Part shown: positions 42,601-54,830 of the stretch, piece by piece
How the letters are laid out: every line of letters starts with the position of its first letter
How positions within the stretch are numbered: position 1 is the first letter of the stretch
DNA from: Mycteria americana
Taxonomy: Eukaryota > Chordata > Aves > Ciconiiformes > Ciconiidae
Length of the DNA stretch: 64,000 nt
Direction of reading: 5' to 3'
NCBI RefSeq assembly: GCF_035582795.1
Contig: NC_134368.1
Location: 6,881,501 to 6,945,500, forward strand
Notes under the pieces: model-generated
What the model was told of the DNA's origin: nothing
Seen by the model: the letters and a program-made list of their open reading frames with translations, nothing else
Databases searched by the model: none
Made by a program: the position numbers and the translations under genes

Positions 42601-43227
42601 TGGTGTAACTCCAGCTAGCAGAGATAAGGACGAGTTGAGAGTTTACAGCGGGTGTTGGTGGTGTCATCTCACTTGCTGCTTTTCTGCGCAATCCCCATAC
42701 TGCTTTCAGCAATCAAATTTTATATTCTGTTCTCTGCTTCTGAAATATCATGCAAACTTTTGTGGTTTTGCTATTCATATAGTTTTTTGGGGTTTTTTTT
42801 CGGTATTAGTAGTGCCAAATGAAAATAAATAAGCACACAAACACTACCGCCTTCTTCCCTACGCAGTGCCATGGAGTGGTATTTCTAAAGAGCCCGACAT
42901 TTCTATGGTGCTTCACAAACAGGGGGTCAAATTTCAGCTTGGCACCAATCGGGGTCACAACATCAACATCAGAAGCATTTCAGGAGGCAGTCCCCAAGGA
43001 TGGACACCGAACCAGTACCCGCAGCCCACCAGCCCCAGACTGACCCTTTCAGTCCATCATGGCTTGGATTTCTCCAGGAAGCAAGATGCTACTGAAGACC
43101 TGTGGTCATCTCCTAAATATTTTTTTTCCCCCTTTGCTGTGTGAGCTGAAGCAAGTCTGGCTTTGTCATGTATCAGGGGCTTATCAGAGCTTACTCATTT
43201 TATTCAGTAAATTTTGCCAGAAATGCT
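36621..43227. other. Intergenic, nothing recognised
   Basis: Unique-looking DNA upstream of the SUCLG1 promoter. I looked for a divergent gene sharing the CpG island and saw none: no splice-bounded exon on the plus strand. Confidence 0.55.
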
Positions 43228-43734
43228 TCAGCAACTCCAGGTCTTAAAGAAAACCTTGACATTTGATGGGCTTTTGTAGCAGTTCACTGGGCTGCAGCCA
43301 CAGCAGCCGTACATGTCCCACTGCCTTTCTCCCTCCTGGAGACAGGGCAGCTGGGCACAATGATCCGGTTTATTAAAAACACAGGTGTCAGACCTGGGGC
43401 TGCCCCACGGTGCTGGGAAATGTTCATGTCTTGGAGACCTGCTCTTCCAGATGATCGGGTTGCCCTGCTGGTCATGAGGAATGGAGCAGATCTGAAGACG
43501 GGAGGGGTTCACAAAAGGAAAACTGTGGTTTGGGGCAAATTCTGCTCTCAACAACCCTGCATAGGGTTCTCCTGGTGTTGGAGCAGGATACAGGATCCTG
43601 CGGAGCCTCTGCCATCCAGGAAGAAGCGGGAGCAAAATGGGATGTAGGTTCTTTGAAATGCGTACGCTGAAAAGCCTGTCCTCGTGGCTTGTCCACCTGT
43701 CGTAAGGAACTGGGTTTGGCTGGTAATTCTTTGC
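43228..43734 (-). CDS. Candidate terminal exon of an unidentified gene
   Basis: On the minus strand a CTCTTTCAG acceptor (ending just above 43734) is followed by an open frame of 168 codons beginning AKNYQPNPVPYDRW, ending in a Cys-rich stretch (YGCCGCSPVNC) and stopping at 43228. Codon use looks coding-like and several CpG codons are kept. Against this, all three minus frames are open over about 43548-43735, so the frame is uncertain and the run may only reflect local GC content. I do not recognise the protein. In human, the small testis gene TEX37 lies near RPIA, but I see only vague resemblance and make no assignment. Confidence 0.3.
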   Translation of the reverse strand, partial: AKNYQPNPVPYDRWTSHEDRLFSVRISKNLHPILLPLLPGWQRLRRILYPAPTPGEPYAGLLRAEFAPNHSFPFVNPSRLQICSIPHDQQGNPIIWKSRSPRHEHFPAPWGSPRSDTCVFNKPDHCAQLPCLQEGERQWDMYGCCGCSPVNCYKSPSNVKVFFKTWSC

Positions 43735-46700
43735 CCTGAAAGAGACTTCCACTGAGTAACAATGAATCCCTGTGTGATAAATAAAATCAACTCTCCTTCC
43801 CTGGAGACCATGCTTGTTTTTAAGGCTTCAGGATTGTGGGGCGCAGCTCAGCATGAGCTAAGCTGAAAGCTGATGCAACCTTGATGTCTAAGGGCCAGAG
43901 CTGCAGCGGTGGAAATTGGCACCTCCTCTTTGACCTCAGCAGCCCTGAAACACTTTGGTTCCTCTGTCTCGGCGTAATTAGGCATGGAGCATTTTTATTT
44001 TTTTTATCCCTGTGGGGTTTAAGAAACCCCATACTTTTGAAAATCAGCATCAGAAAACAAGAGAGTGGTAAGGAGTGGGAACAACCTCCCTCTGTGCACC
44101 CAAAAGCCAAATCAAAGAAGAAGGTCTCAACCTAGTTAAATCTAGCACAGCCTATAACAGATCAGGTCTGGTCCTGTGTCCCCAGAGGCTGCAAGACACA
44201 TGGAACAAGCTCCTTCACCACACAAAGCAGCAGATCCAGCTACTTCCATCTTATTCCCCCGTCATTTTCATCATCTGCTGTTTCATGAGGAAAGCACTCG
44301 GACACCTTCAGGATGACCACTTGGCTGGGCTGGGCTCTGTGGTCCTGGAGCAGGAACTGGTGGCTTTTATTAGCCCCAGCTGATAAACCTCTCCCTCTGG
44401 CAGTATACCTTTAGTTTCAGTAACGTTCACCTGCCTCCCCTGGAAACACACTTTCAGTATGAAAGCACAAAGCAAAGCTCAGTTGCAACTCTTACTTAAT
44501 TCTGAATATATGTTGAAGCCTTAAGAAATGCTCAGCTGACAAATTACACCTTTTTACTATCTGCCATTGGATGCCATCAGCTCATTTGCAGTAGTTGGAC
44601 AGTGGAGTCACAGCCTGGAAATCCCAATGTTGGCTACAGCAGCTTCACAAATGCATCTGTTGAACTTTTTTTGTACTAAAATTGCTTTTGTTTTCAGGCA
44701 TTGTGGAAATGATGAAGAACAGAAGTTCTGTCCACCGTTCCTCTGGAGGCTTAGCAACCCCAGAATAAAATATAAATATAGATTTATCCCATAGCAGGAT
44801 TTGTCTTGCACCTAAAGAAAAAAGCATTTTGCTCAAATTGGAGGGGTTTTTGTGCTGAAGTCACCTTTGTCCTTGCAAAAATAACTGACAACATAAAAAG
44901 TACCCAGCTTCTTTGTAAAGTGAAGATATTTCTTTGAGGTTTTTCCTTTCGCTGAAATCTTGCTGACGCCGCAATTTCACTGTGCAAAGATCTGCAGGAC
45001 CAAGTTAATGTTCTACTGAAATTCTTTGCTTCAGGATTAGTTCTTGAAATTGAATGTCTACAAAATGCGGACAAATGTCTAAACAAGATACAGAGGGGCT
45101 AATCCTCGTTTCACATACTTGCAGTTAAATTTGGAGCACCAACAGTGAAGTCACTCCAATTGCAGCACTTGAGACTTCGTGGTCTCTGTGAGATCCCTCT
45201 GGCTCTATACCCTTAAAAGCTGCAGTCGCATCTTCATCTATTATATCGCACACACAAAGACACAAACACAGAATCAGCTTTCACTAAATATACCTATTCT
45301 TACATTTTTAACAGTTTAATGTATTTTTTCTATTCATCCCTAAAGTTGCTTTGGCGCTGGTGAAAACCCACAGAATTCATGACATTCAAATATCTCTTTT
45401 AAAGCAATTTCTTCTATTCTTATATTCTGGGAAACCTTTCAAACTCTGTTGCAGCAGAGAAAAGCAATGGATGGTTGACCATCCCTGCTCCTCCATGGGA
45501 AGTATAGTCACCACATGACTAAAAAGATGAGAAATTTTTTCCTGCAGTCTCATCGTAGAGGAAAAGTGCAGGTTGGTCATGAAGGCTTGTCCTTTTGATC
45601 ATGGGGTGCTCACATATATATATATGGTTATATTTTTAGTGTGTATTTTTCTCTGTACTGCAATAACCACAAGCACCACTAGATGTCAGGGCTGCTTCAC
45701 TGTTTACTGTTCTCCCAGGGCTGTTTTACTGAAGAGCCTTGGCTGGAGAGAGACCTTTGCAGGTTTAGCTGAAGAGTAAAAAAAAACCAAGGCTCATGCA
45801 ACTAAACAAAACCAGGTTTTTGTCCTCAGGAAGTGCAAGGTGCTTTAGGACAGACCTTTCTTGAGCAAAGAATTCATACGCTTCTGAAATCCTCCAGTTG
45901 GACCAGGCAGGCACAAAAAGACTCTGCGGCTTGTTCAGTCTGAAGGAAACCATCAAACCTGCAGGACCTCCCTGACTCTTTGAAGCTACAGCAGAAAATC
46001 AGGGAGGAGAAGAGGTTTGAAGAGGGACACAAAAAACTTTGCTGAAGGCAGGAAAGCAAAGTGACCACAAGGATATTATTTTCTCCTTTATTCTGATAAT
46101 TTCAGCGTTGGAAGTAACTTCTCTGTACTTTCTCTAGAGTTAGCGTGTGGCATTTGTGTTGTTGTTGTGGTTGTTGATGCTTGCTGGTCCTGGAGCTCAT
46201 GAACACCTGCCTCCTCCTACTGAAATAGTAAAGAAATAACAAAAACATCAACTGACCATAATTAGGCCAAACTCGGGGCACTTTCTGTCGAAGGGAGCTA
46301 ATTATAGTGCCAAACTGCTACAGAGGTTGGCTGTATCTCTGCCCTATTTCAGCAACTTGTGGCAGAGAGGCAAATGATTGCAACGCGAAGGAGCGAGCAC
46401 AGTTGCTTTAGCCCGTGTGAAGGTCAGGGGAAGAATATTCTCCCCCCTTCGCCAGATAGTCTGATTTCTGTCTCCTCTGGTGTCATCCATAGGAACCTGT
46501 TCATCCTCAGGACTTAGCACTGAGGTTACCACAAAAGAAAAATACACCTTTTTCGGAGGGAGGTTCAAACTAATAAGCTCCCACAGACGTTCAGAGAATT
46601 TTTCTTCCTCCTCTAAACACACTGTAGTCAGTGCACCAGCCTGTGTCATCATTATGCAGATGAAAATAATAACAAAGCTGAAGATAATTAACTCATTTAT

Positions 46701-48831
46701 TCACTCTGTTCTGACCAGTAATTGCTCCTGTGGATTCCTTTTTCACTCCAGCGACAACATTTATTACAAATAAAACCAAAACTGAATTCCTGTGAAATTG
46801 CTATTAAAGCCTTCCCTGAAGGTACAAAATATAGACGAAAAACAATTTAAAAAGAAAAAAGAAAAAAGTAAGGCAAAAGCGATGGTCAGAACAAACTGCA
46901 CGTTACGAAAAGCAGTGGACATGTTTGGTGGGGGTGTTCTTGCTGTGCTGAATTTGTACAACATACACCAGCCTTGCACAGCTTCAACTTTCCATCATTT
47001 CCACAGCATCACATCTGCGTTCTCGACAAACGCCGACCAGAGCCTCGCGTCCCTGCCCAGTGCCACTGCACCAGCCGGCTTCCAGCACCAGCCAGCTGCT
47101 TTTTATTGAGTTCATTTTAGACAGCCCGGGGCTGAGGAGTGTTAATTCCCCTTGCTGTTTCCACACAAAGCAGGGAAGCTCCCATGTATCCACCAGGATA
47201 ACTTGCAGGCATCTCCTCTCCAGCCCGGTGCTGAGGAATTTTTGTGCAAACCAGACGTGCGCAGCCCACGCCTGCGCAGTGCCACGCTGCCACCCATATA
47301 GACCCACTATAAGCTTTCCACGTTGCTTCTCACACACCGTCTATCAGCATCCAGCCTAGCACACACACCAGGATGGTCTTTCAGGCTTGACTCGTCTGGC
47401 TGCTCCTACTCTGGATCCAAGGCAAGGATTACATCAAGAGAAAACCTAGTTTAACTTCATTCCTAAAATGGAGATGAAATGGAAAAGTCCAGGAACTTTG
47501 TGTCCCACCGCTTAAATTCTTCAGCTGAATTCATTCATATCCTGAGTGTCCTTTTCTAAAAGCTGAGTGCATTTAACAGGAAAAAGATTCAAAATCCCAC
47601 AAAAATAAATGGCACTTTTACCTTGAATGAGCTTTGGATCAGACCTCCAGTGGGTAACAGAGGAAACGCACTGGAGACTCTCCCACCCACGGCTCTCCCA
47701 CCTCTCTGGGAGATGTCCCACCACGGGCATCGGAAGCACGCAGGCACAGGGTGCTTTTCCTGAGCAAGGAAAAGAGCGTTTTTCGGCTCAGTGGGGTTTC
47801 CACGTGGTTACACCACTTCAGTGGGTACTGCAGAGGATTATTAGCTGTCTGCTCTCACACTCCACTGAAACACCCAGATACGTTTACCGTCAAACAGAAA
47901 TATTTGCAATACAGAATTCATTGAAAATGGCTGGGATTATTCACAGGTTTAGAATTACAAGAGCCCAAGTCCCAAAGAAGGCCACAGTGAAACACTGCTC
48001 ATCATACATCTGCAGGTGATAAAATATGATTTTGATTGGAAATACTTTGTGCAGTAATATGAAAATCACACCTTCTGTGATGTTACAAAGACATTCAGAA
48101 GTTAAGTTTTAAAATGGCCAGTTTCTTGGTTATTTACATCATTATTATGACCAAACAAATTACAGAAATATTGCATAACGGAGAGCTATGGTTGTAATCT
48201 GATCTCAGATAGTCATCATCTTAGAAGTCTTAATAAGTCAAAGATGACAAGTAAATTATAACATGTGAAAAGGCACATGTAGCCTTGAACACATCATCTG
48301 AGAGTGCAGGAGGGCAAAGCCACCAAGGGTCCTAGCTGCAGGGACCAAGTCGTCTGCTCACTGGATATCCATCCAACACCTTTATCCCCACAACCTGGAG
48401 CAATGCCCTTATATTCCCCTTGTCTTTAGTTGCCCATGTCCATCTCCTGTGCACTTACCTGTTGCCTTTGAGGTCAGCCCGGTGTCCCCTTCTCATCAAA
48501 ACTGGCCTTCTGCCGTGCTGGCTCTGCTTCCTCTATGTGGGGTGGACTGCAGAGGAGGAGGTGGACCACAGATTAGGAGACGGACCATGGGGGAGGAGGT
48601 GGCCCACAGCTCTCCACTGATGGACAGTAACGTGAACCCAGAGGGGCATGAAGGTGTCTGAACGGCCTCACCCATCTCAAAGCTCAGCCAGATGGTTCCC
48701 ACCCTGTTTGTGGGAATTCACCTAATTTGCATGACTTGCCTGTCACGAGATTCTTTATTACAGCGGCTTTAGTCAAATTCCTCTTCCGCACTTTAAAGCG
48801 ATGCTTTTTTTGTCTGTCTGACTTCAGATGC
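43735..48831. other. Intergenic, nothing recognised
   Basis: Short frames only. A minus frame at 46344-46652 and a plus frame at 47627-48019 lack splice support and known motifs. A TA dinucleotide run lies near 45615-45626. Confidence 0.5.
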
Positions 48832-49449
48832 AGGAAAAAAGAAAAAGGAAAGGAAAAGAAAGGAAAAGAAAGGAAAAGAAAGGAAAAAGAAGAGAAAAGA
48901 AGAGAAGAGAAGAGAAGAGAAGAGAAGAGAAGAGAAGAGAAGAGAAGAGAAGAGAAAAGAAGAGAAGAGAAAAGAAGAGAAGAGAAAAGAAAAGAAAAGA
49001 AAAGAAAAGAAAAGAAAAGAAAAGAAAAGAAAAGAAAAGAAAAGAAAAGAAAAGAAAAGAAAAGAAAAGAAAAGAAAAGAAAAGAAAAGAAAAGAAAAGA
49101 AAAGAAGAGAAAAGAAAAGAAGAGAAAAGAAAAGAAGAGAAGAGAAGAGAAAAGAAGAGAAGAGAAAAGAAGAGAAAAGAAAAGAAGAGAAAAGAAAAGA
49201 AAAGAAGAGAAAAGAAGAGAAAAGAAGAGAAAAGAAGAGAAGAGAAGAGAAAAGAAAAGAAGAGAAAAGAAAAGAAAAGAAGAGAAAAGAAAAGAAAAGA
49301 AAAGAAAAGAAAAGAAAGAAAAGAAAAGAAAAGAAAAGAAAAGAAAAGAAAAGAAAAGAAAAGAAAAGAAAAGAAAAGAAAAGAAAAGAAAAGAAAAGAA
49401 AAGAAAAGAAAAGAAAAGAAAAGAAAAGAAAAGAAAAGAAAAGAAAAGA
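48832..49449 (+). repeat. 618-nt pure purine microsatellite (AAAAG/AGAAG units)
   Basis: No C or T occurs on the plus strand across 618 nt. Units are mainly AAAAG, interspersed with AGAAG in the first two thirds and homogeneous AAAAG after about 49320. A one-base register change occurs near 49311-49320. Open frames of 215-270 residues on both strands here are low-complexity artefacts. Confidence 0.97.
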
Positions 49450-52400
49450 CAGAAAAAAGAAACAAAACCAAACTTTTTTCCCCCTCCTATCCTCAATATG
49501 TAGGCCAGCTTTTCCTAAGTCAATCTAGCAATTCCTAGATGAAAACATTAATAATCATAGCTATGGATATAGCCCATCTCCTGCCCCACGGCAGCCTGGA
49601 GAAGCACCATGTGAGACCCAGGGAGGCTTCCTGCCTCCTGTGTACTGCCCAAGCTGTGCCACTCGGACCAGCCTGTCCCTGGGGCATGGAGGGGTGGAGC
49701 TGTATCAGAGATGCCCTAGGTGATCATCTTCAAGACACCAAAGGTTCATTGTGTATTTCGCCTCTGCTGTGTGGACTGGCCTCCCCAGTCATTGCATATA
49801 TTTGTCTGGAGACAATATATATTTGCCCGTTTACAGGAAAAGAGGATGGTTACAAACCATCTGTTTATCAACAGGGGTGACAACTAGTATTGCCAGGTGG
49901 AAACTGAGAGCCCTCGTCTCTTTTGTCTTCTTGGAACTGTGTCGTGAAAAACCAACCCCAGGGCTGGTCAGGTTTGGTCACGACCCAGCAATGCTCTTTA
50001 GCAACGTGGCTGCTGCCACCTGCGTGCATTAAATCAGACCTTCATGGGTGGTGAAGGCCATGGCAGGACTGATACGGTGGCAAGCACTGGCTGCAGGGAG
50101 TGACTGGCTGCCTGGCAAGCAGTCCCACCCCCAGTGCAGGCACGTTTCACCATCCATCTGACGGGGAGGTAAACAACATAAATTTGAGTGTGTTGCCCTC
50201 CGTCTTACCCTGCAAAAATCAGCTGTCGCGTTTCTGCTGTGCCCTGGCTGGTTCCCAGAAAGCATCCCCTGCTCCCACCCAGGTTTCATGAGACCTTTCA
50301 GCTCATGAATCTCCATATCCTCCCCCTGAGCACACCTCGGTGTAGAACAAGCCCAGTAAATGTGTCACATCAGGGGTTTTTCTATGAATCACCTAGATTT
50401 TTAAAACCACATCTCACTCAAAAGTTCAAAACATCTTCCTTCCCCATCTTTGGATCCCTCTGCAGCTAAACGCTGATTTCTTGTTCATTAGCTTCACCCA
50501 TCTTACTGGAGTTATTCCTGCTTTGCGTGGAGGTGAGGAACTGTGGGTCATCATCCCCTGATCAGTATAAGCCTTTTCCTAGATCGCGCTTTCCTGGCAA
50601 GTAAGCAACAGCTTGGGCTGACACGAAGTACTCTGTGCATTTTCTGGAGTAGATCTGAAAAAATCTCTCTGCATCCTCCATTGAATACTCTGAATTCAGG
50701 AAAATTTTGTACCCATCCTTTTCACTTTGACCCATCTCTACAAAAATTGCATTTTCTGCTTTAAGTAATGCAATAATTTGCTAAAGTGTTATCATGGTTC
50801 TCGGATGTGGAGAGAGGCAGGAGGGGATGTGGGTTGCATTTATCTGGGGTAGGCACTCCCAGGAGGTGATGGGTCCTGCCTAAAATAGGTGGGGTGAATC
50901 CATTTGGCTCTTTCCATAGGGCTCCACTTTTGCTCAAGCTAACTGCTCACGTAGCTTTTGAGTGGGAAGTTATGTGAGACAAATCCTATTACTGATGTGG
51001 TAAAACTAGGAATAAGTTGCTCCTGCTATAGCTGTCTGTTTGATCAGCAAAACGGGTGCAGAGATAGATCGATAGACGGATAAATATATTATACAGGCAA
51101 TATTTGTCCGTGCTTGGCCAGCCATCTGGCTAAATAGCAATATTGATCCTGTAAATAACGACATCCCTAAAATACCTAACTCACTCCTCAAGCAGTAAAT
51201 ACAGGCCTTAGGGCATTAATTTCTCCACTGAATTTTTCTTGGGAAAGGCAGCCATCCACTGCAGAGTAACTGCGTAATGTGGACTCTCTCTCACACTGGT
51301 TGTATCTTATATATTTCTCTTAAATTAGTCAAATGAAGACCAGAAAGGTATCAGGTTTCTTTTCCCTCTCATTTACTGAATATTCAGTTTGGAACTCTGA
51401 GTATTATTTGATCCAGAAATGTTCAAGTTTTCCAAGTGGTCATTGACCGAACGAAGCTTATTTGTTCCTTTATAACCAAAATGTTCCCAATCTGGATGAT
51501 TGAAATAAGCTACAAGAGCTCACATTAAGCACTTAGTGACTGCACCGCTTTTATGAAGCCGAGCGTAAGAGCTGTGTTAAAGCACAAAACGCGTATAGAA
51601 ATGGCATATGATCCCCCATGTGAAATGCTGCCTGCCTGGGAGCTTAAAAACATGTCCATCTGACTTCCAGAAAAGACACGACATATCTTTTCTATCTTTT
51701 TTACAGGACCCAAAACTGATTTAGTTGAAAAACAGTAAAGGGAAGAATTTCCCAGGCAGGATAGATTAAGAAATACCAAACCTATGAATAATGTTGTGAC
51801 GTGATTTTGACTTACACGTGTGACAAAGCATTGCCGGCCCCTCCAGCTGTACAATCCTGCGAGCAGAGAAGATTTTTCTACAACTGAGGGTGTTCAATCT
51901 GCTGAAAGTTTCTTGCCGACTTGCTTTAAAAGAGGTAAGAAGGGGACAGCCCTTGGCCAGCCTAGCTGCTGCTGAGGCAATGGTTTCGGGCAGAGCACCC
52001 GAGGAACTGGAAATGAAGCCTGACGAGCACCTGTGGGCATGGGAGGTACCAACACATCAACCCAACCTGTCCCATGAGCTGGTGTCCCTGCCGACAGGGT
52101 GAAGGAGCCGGGCTGGGGAGCATGCAGCTCCCTGCTCTCCCGGGATAACCAGGATGGGGAAGATCTGCGCTGGAAACCACACCCCCCCATACAACAAATC
52201 TATGGATTAAAAGTCAGTTTTTTAATGGTCTTCAGCAATTTTTCCATCCTGGAGGGAAGGGGTGCTGCGAGGGGGTGGAGGAGAGAGAAGACCCTTCGTG
52301 GGGTCCTGGTTCTGTAGTAAGCAGGGATGCACACAGAAAATACTGCTGCAGGGGCTTCACTGCAGGCAGAGCCTCGTGGAGTACGAATTACAGCAATGGC

Positions 52401-52848
52401 TATCGCAGAGGAACACAAGAATAAGAGGCATCTAGTTCCGCTGAAACACTCATTTCTATTCAAGTTGAAAACCACACTTTTTTAGTAAAAAGTCATCTCT
52501 CCAGCCCCACATAAAACTGTCTGATACCCTTCCACTTCCGATACCCAAGAGATATGGCTAAGTAAAGAAGGGAGTAATCAGCTTTATAACACGACATTCA
52601 AAACAAAATAATTGTGAAGCATCTTTTGCACTGACTGTACTGCTCTGCTTTTCCAGCTAGCGCAAACGCCCAAATGCCACCTTGAGTTTCAAATATTCCA
52701 GTAAAACTCTGCAGATGGTTACCGATGTTACTCCTTCCTCATTAAAAGTATTTCCAAGTCAGTTAAGTAATAACTACAGAGACAATTCTCTATAGTCCCA
52801 ATTAATATTCCCTAATTTGTTTTCTAGTATAATCTTTTCTTCTTTTAA
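49450..52848. other. Intergenic, nothing recognised
   Basis: Between the purine tract and the 906-bp LTR I see no exon, RNA gene or repeat family; open frames overlap one another on both strands without motif or splice support. Confidence 0.55.
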
Positions 52849-52853
52849 AACCC

Positions 52854-53759
52854 TGTCACGAATGAGTGATTTAGATCACTTAAAAAATCACCATCAAAGG
52901 TATTAGCAAAAGTGGTTTTAACATGACGTTGTAAAAGTGCGATTTAACAAAGTCCGATAGCAAGGTTCACTCTATTAATTACTGCATGGAAGAAACACAC
53001 AAAGGAAAATTGGGTTACGCTCGACTTAGAATGATTCACAGAGAGATCGGGGATACAAAGGGGTATGGAGGACCCTCCCGTTGAGTCACGAGGCTCAGAG
53101 TAGACCCCCTTGCTTTCTAAACTCCCGATGGAGCTTAGGTGCAGCTAGGTCCAATCTTAGTCTCAGACTTGGACAACGGTTTATGTCTAAGGGATTATAG
53201 ATGCAAAAGTTATCAATTCAGCATGCAATCAAAGTTGCCAAGACAAAATCCAAGTTACCGTACTACAAGGTTATGGGCAGTATCGGTCGCTTAGCAAGGA
53301 TCTGCCGTTGGTAAAAGGTCTCTCTGCCTCGAGGAGCAACCTGGAGAGGTGTCCCAGCTCAAGGGGACATCACCACCATGCAGCCACGCTGCCGAGCAGG
53401 GAGAGCTCAAAGAAGGCTCACTGAGGCTGTCATAGTTATGGGATAAAGTGGTTGGCTCGTAGTCGAATTACATGCGATAGGAAAGGTATGCATGAGGCTC
53501 CTTGCACCCACAACTTTCTTTGTTCCTTGATAAATGAGTCTTGGAAAAGCCACCCGCTATTCATGTGTCAGTCGCATGATCGGTGTTCCAAGCTCATATG
53601 CATCGATGCTCTCCATGCCACTCGGCTCCTTTGTGGTTCTCAGAGAACAGACTGGAACCAGAGGAGTTCTTGGCCCGGCCACGGCTCAGGCCTTACCTCC
53701 TTTGGAGCCCGTACCAAACTGCTGCTAGTTTGGTTAAGAGGTTGAGTGCATCCATCACA
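52854..53759 (-). mobile_element. Solo LTR of a second ERV family (906 bp)
   Basis: The plus strand starts TGTCACG and ends ATCACA; on the minus strand it reads TGTGAT...CGTGACA, giving TGT...ACA termini. It is flanked by an exact 5-bp duplication AACCC (52849-52853 and 53760-53764). The element is richer in CpG than its surroundings, which suggests a fairly recent insertion (inference). There is no similarity to family A. Short open frames within it are not coding. Confidence 0.75.
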
Positions 53760-53764
53760 AACCC

Positions 53765-54830
53765 AGATAGAAATGTCACTGTTGATGAGATATTAACAAC
53801 TCTAAAGGATCTGTAGATGCTCTTCACTTCCTTTAATCCATCCGTTACCCTCCGATAGGAATGGGCTCCATCCCTGGCAGAATGACCAATGCCTTGTTCC
53901 AAACTTAACACAGGGAGCTGGACCTATCTGTGTTATCCAGATGTGTACAAGCAACACTGCCAAAATCCTGGATCAGGGCAATGATTTTGTTGAAGGTCCT
54001 GCCCTGGGCTCCTAGGATGAGTCCCTGCATCCAAAGATATAACTGTAGGCTCAGCTGGCCACAGCGATGCTTGTTTTCCTCCAGCTACTGCTAGTTACCA
54101 TGTTGAAGGCATGATGGGCTTGGTTACAGAAGACCAACCCAAATAGAAAACCCCCATCCTTTGGGGACCTCATGCTGTTTATGGAGATGCCGGTGCCATT
54201 TTGACTTCACTATCATGTATAGAGAAACAGTGTTAACTATGGGCTATACAACAGAAGCCACTGGAGAGGCTCGTGCCACCAGTTCCCTGGGGGACATTCA
54301 TCCAGGTCATTGCAGGAGAGCACAGAAGGGGGTTAGTTCAGGGGTGAATCCTTCCAGCCTACATATCCCTCCCAAACCTTGGTAGATCCATGGGACACAT
54401 GGACCTCTGTGCAATAATGTCTCCTGCCCCACAGCAACCCCTTGACAAGCTTCCAAAGATCAGATGAGGGAGCGATAGTGGCCTTGGGCTGCTGGGGAGC
54501 CTTCTGCCCAGGAGTCTAGGGAAGGGCTTGAGTGATGGCATGCTTGAAAAGGCTGTAGATAGCCAGGGCTAGTCATATCAGCAAATCCACAGAAAAAAAT
54601 GCAGTGCAGACCTCAAAACCTTGGCCAGAGTCAACACGTGTTGCTTGAGGTCTCAAATAAGGATGGAAGAAACTTTTTCGTAAATGATAAACCATGACCA
54701 CAGTCATATAGTGGATCATATCCTGAACCTGACCATCTGACCATCTCAGTAGAGAAAAACGATAAATAGCTGTTTGTTCTTCAATTATCAAGATTTTGGT
54801 ACGTTAGTTACAGGCTGTTGGATTTGACTC
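53765..54830. other. Unassigned segment, possibly old retroelement remnant
   Basis: This sequence adjoins the 906-bp LTR. Its minus-strand frames contain stretches of retroviral-envelope-like composition but are broken by many stops and shifts. I recognise no conserved motif that would fix the identity. If real, it would be the decayed interior of an older element into which the solo LTR inserted. Confidence 0.2.

Noticed and set aside
46344-46652. 102-codon minus frame
   Set aside because: No clear splice acceptor or family motif; the opposite strand is equally open.
48684-49538. Four open frames of 215-270 residues (Lys/Glu/Arg-rich on plus, Ser/Phe/Leu-rich on minus)
   Set aside because: They are translations of the purine microsatellite and of its complement.
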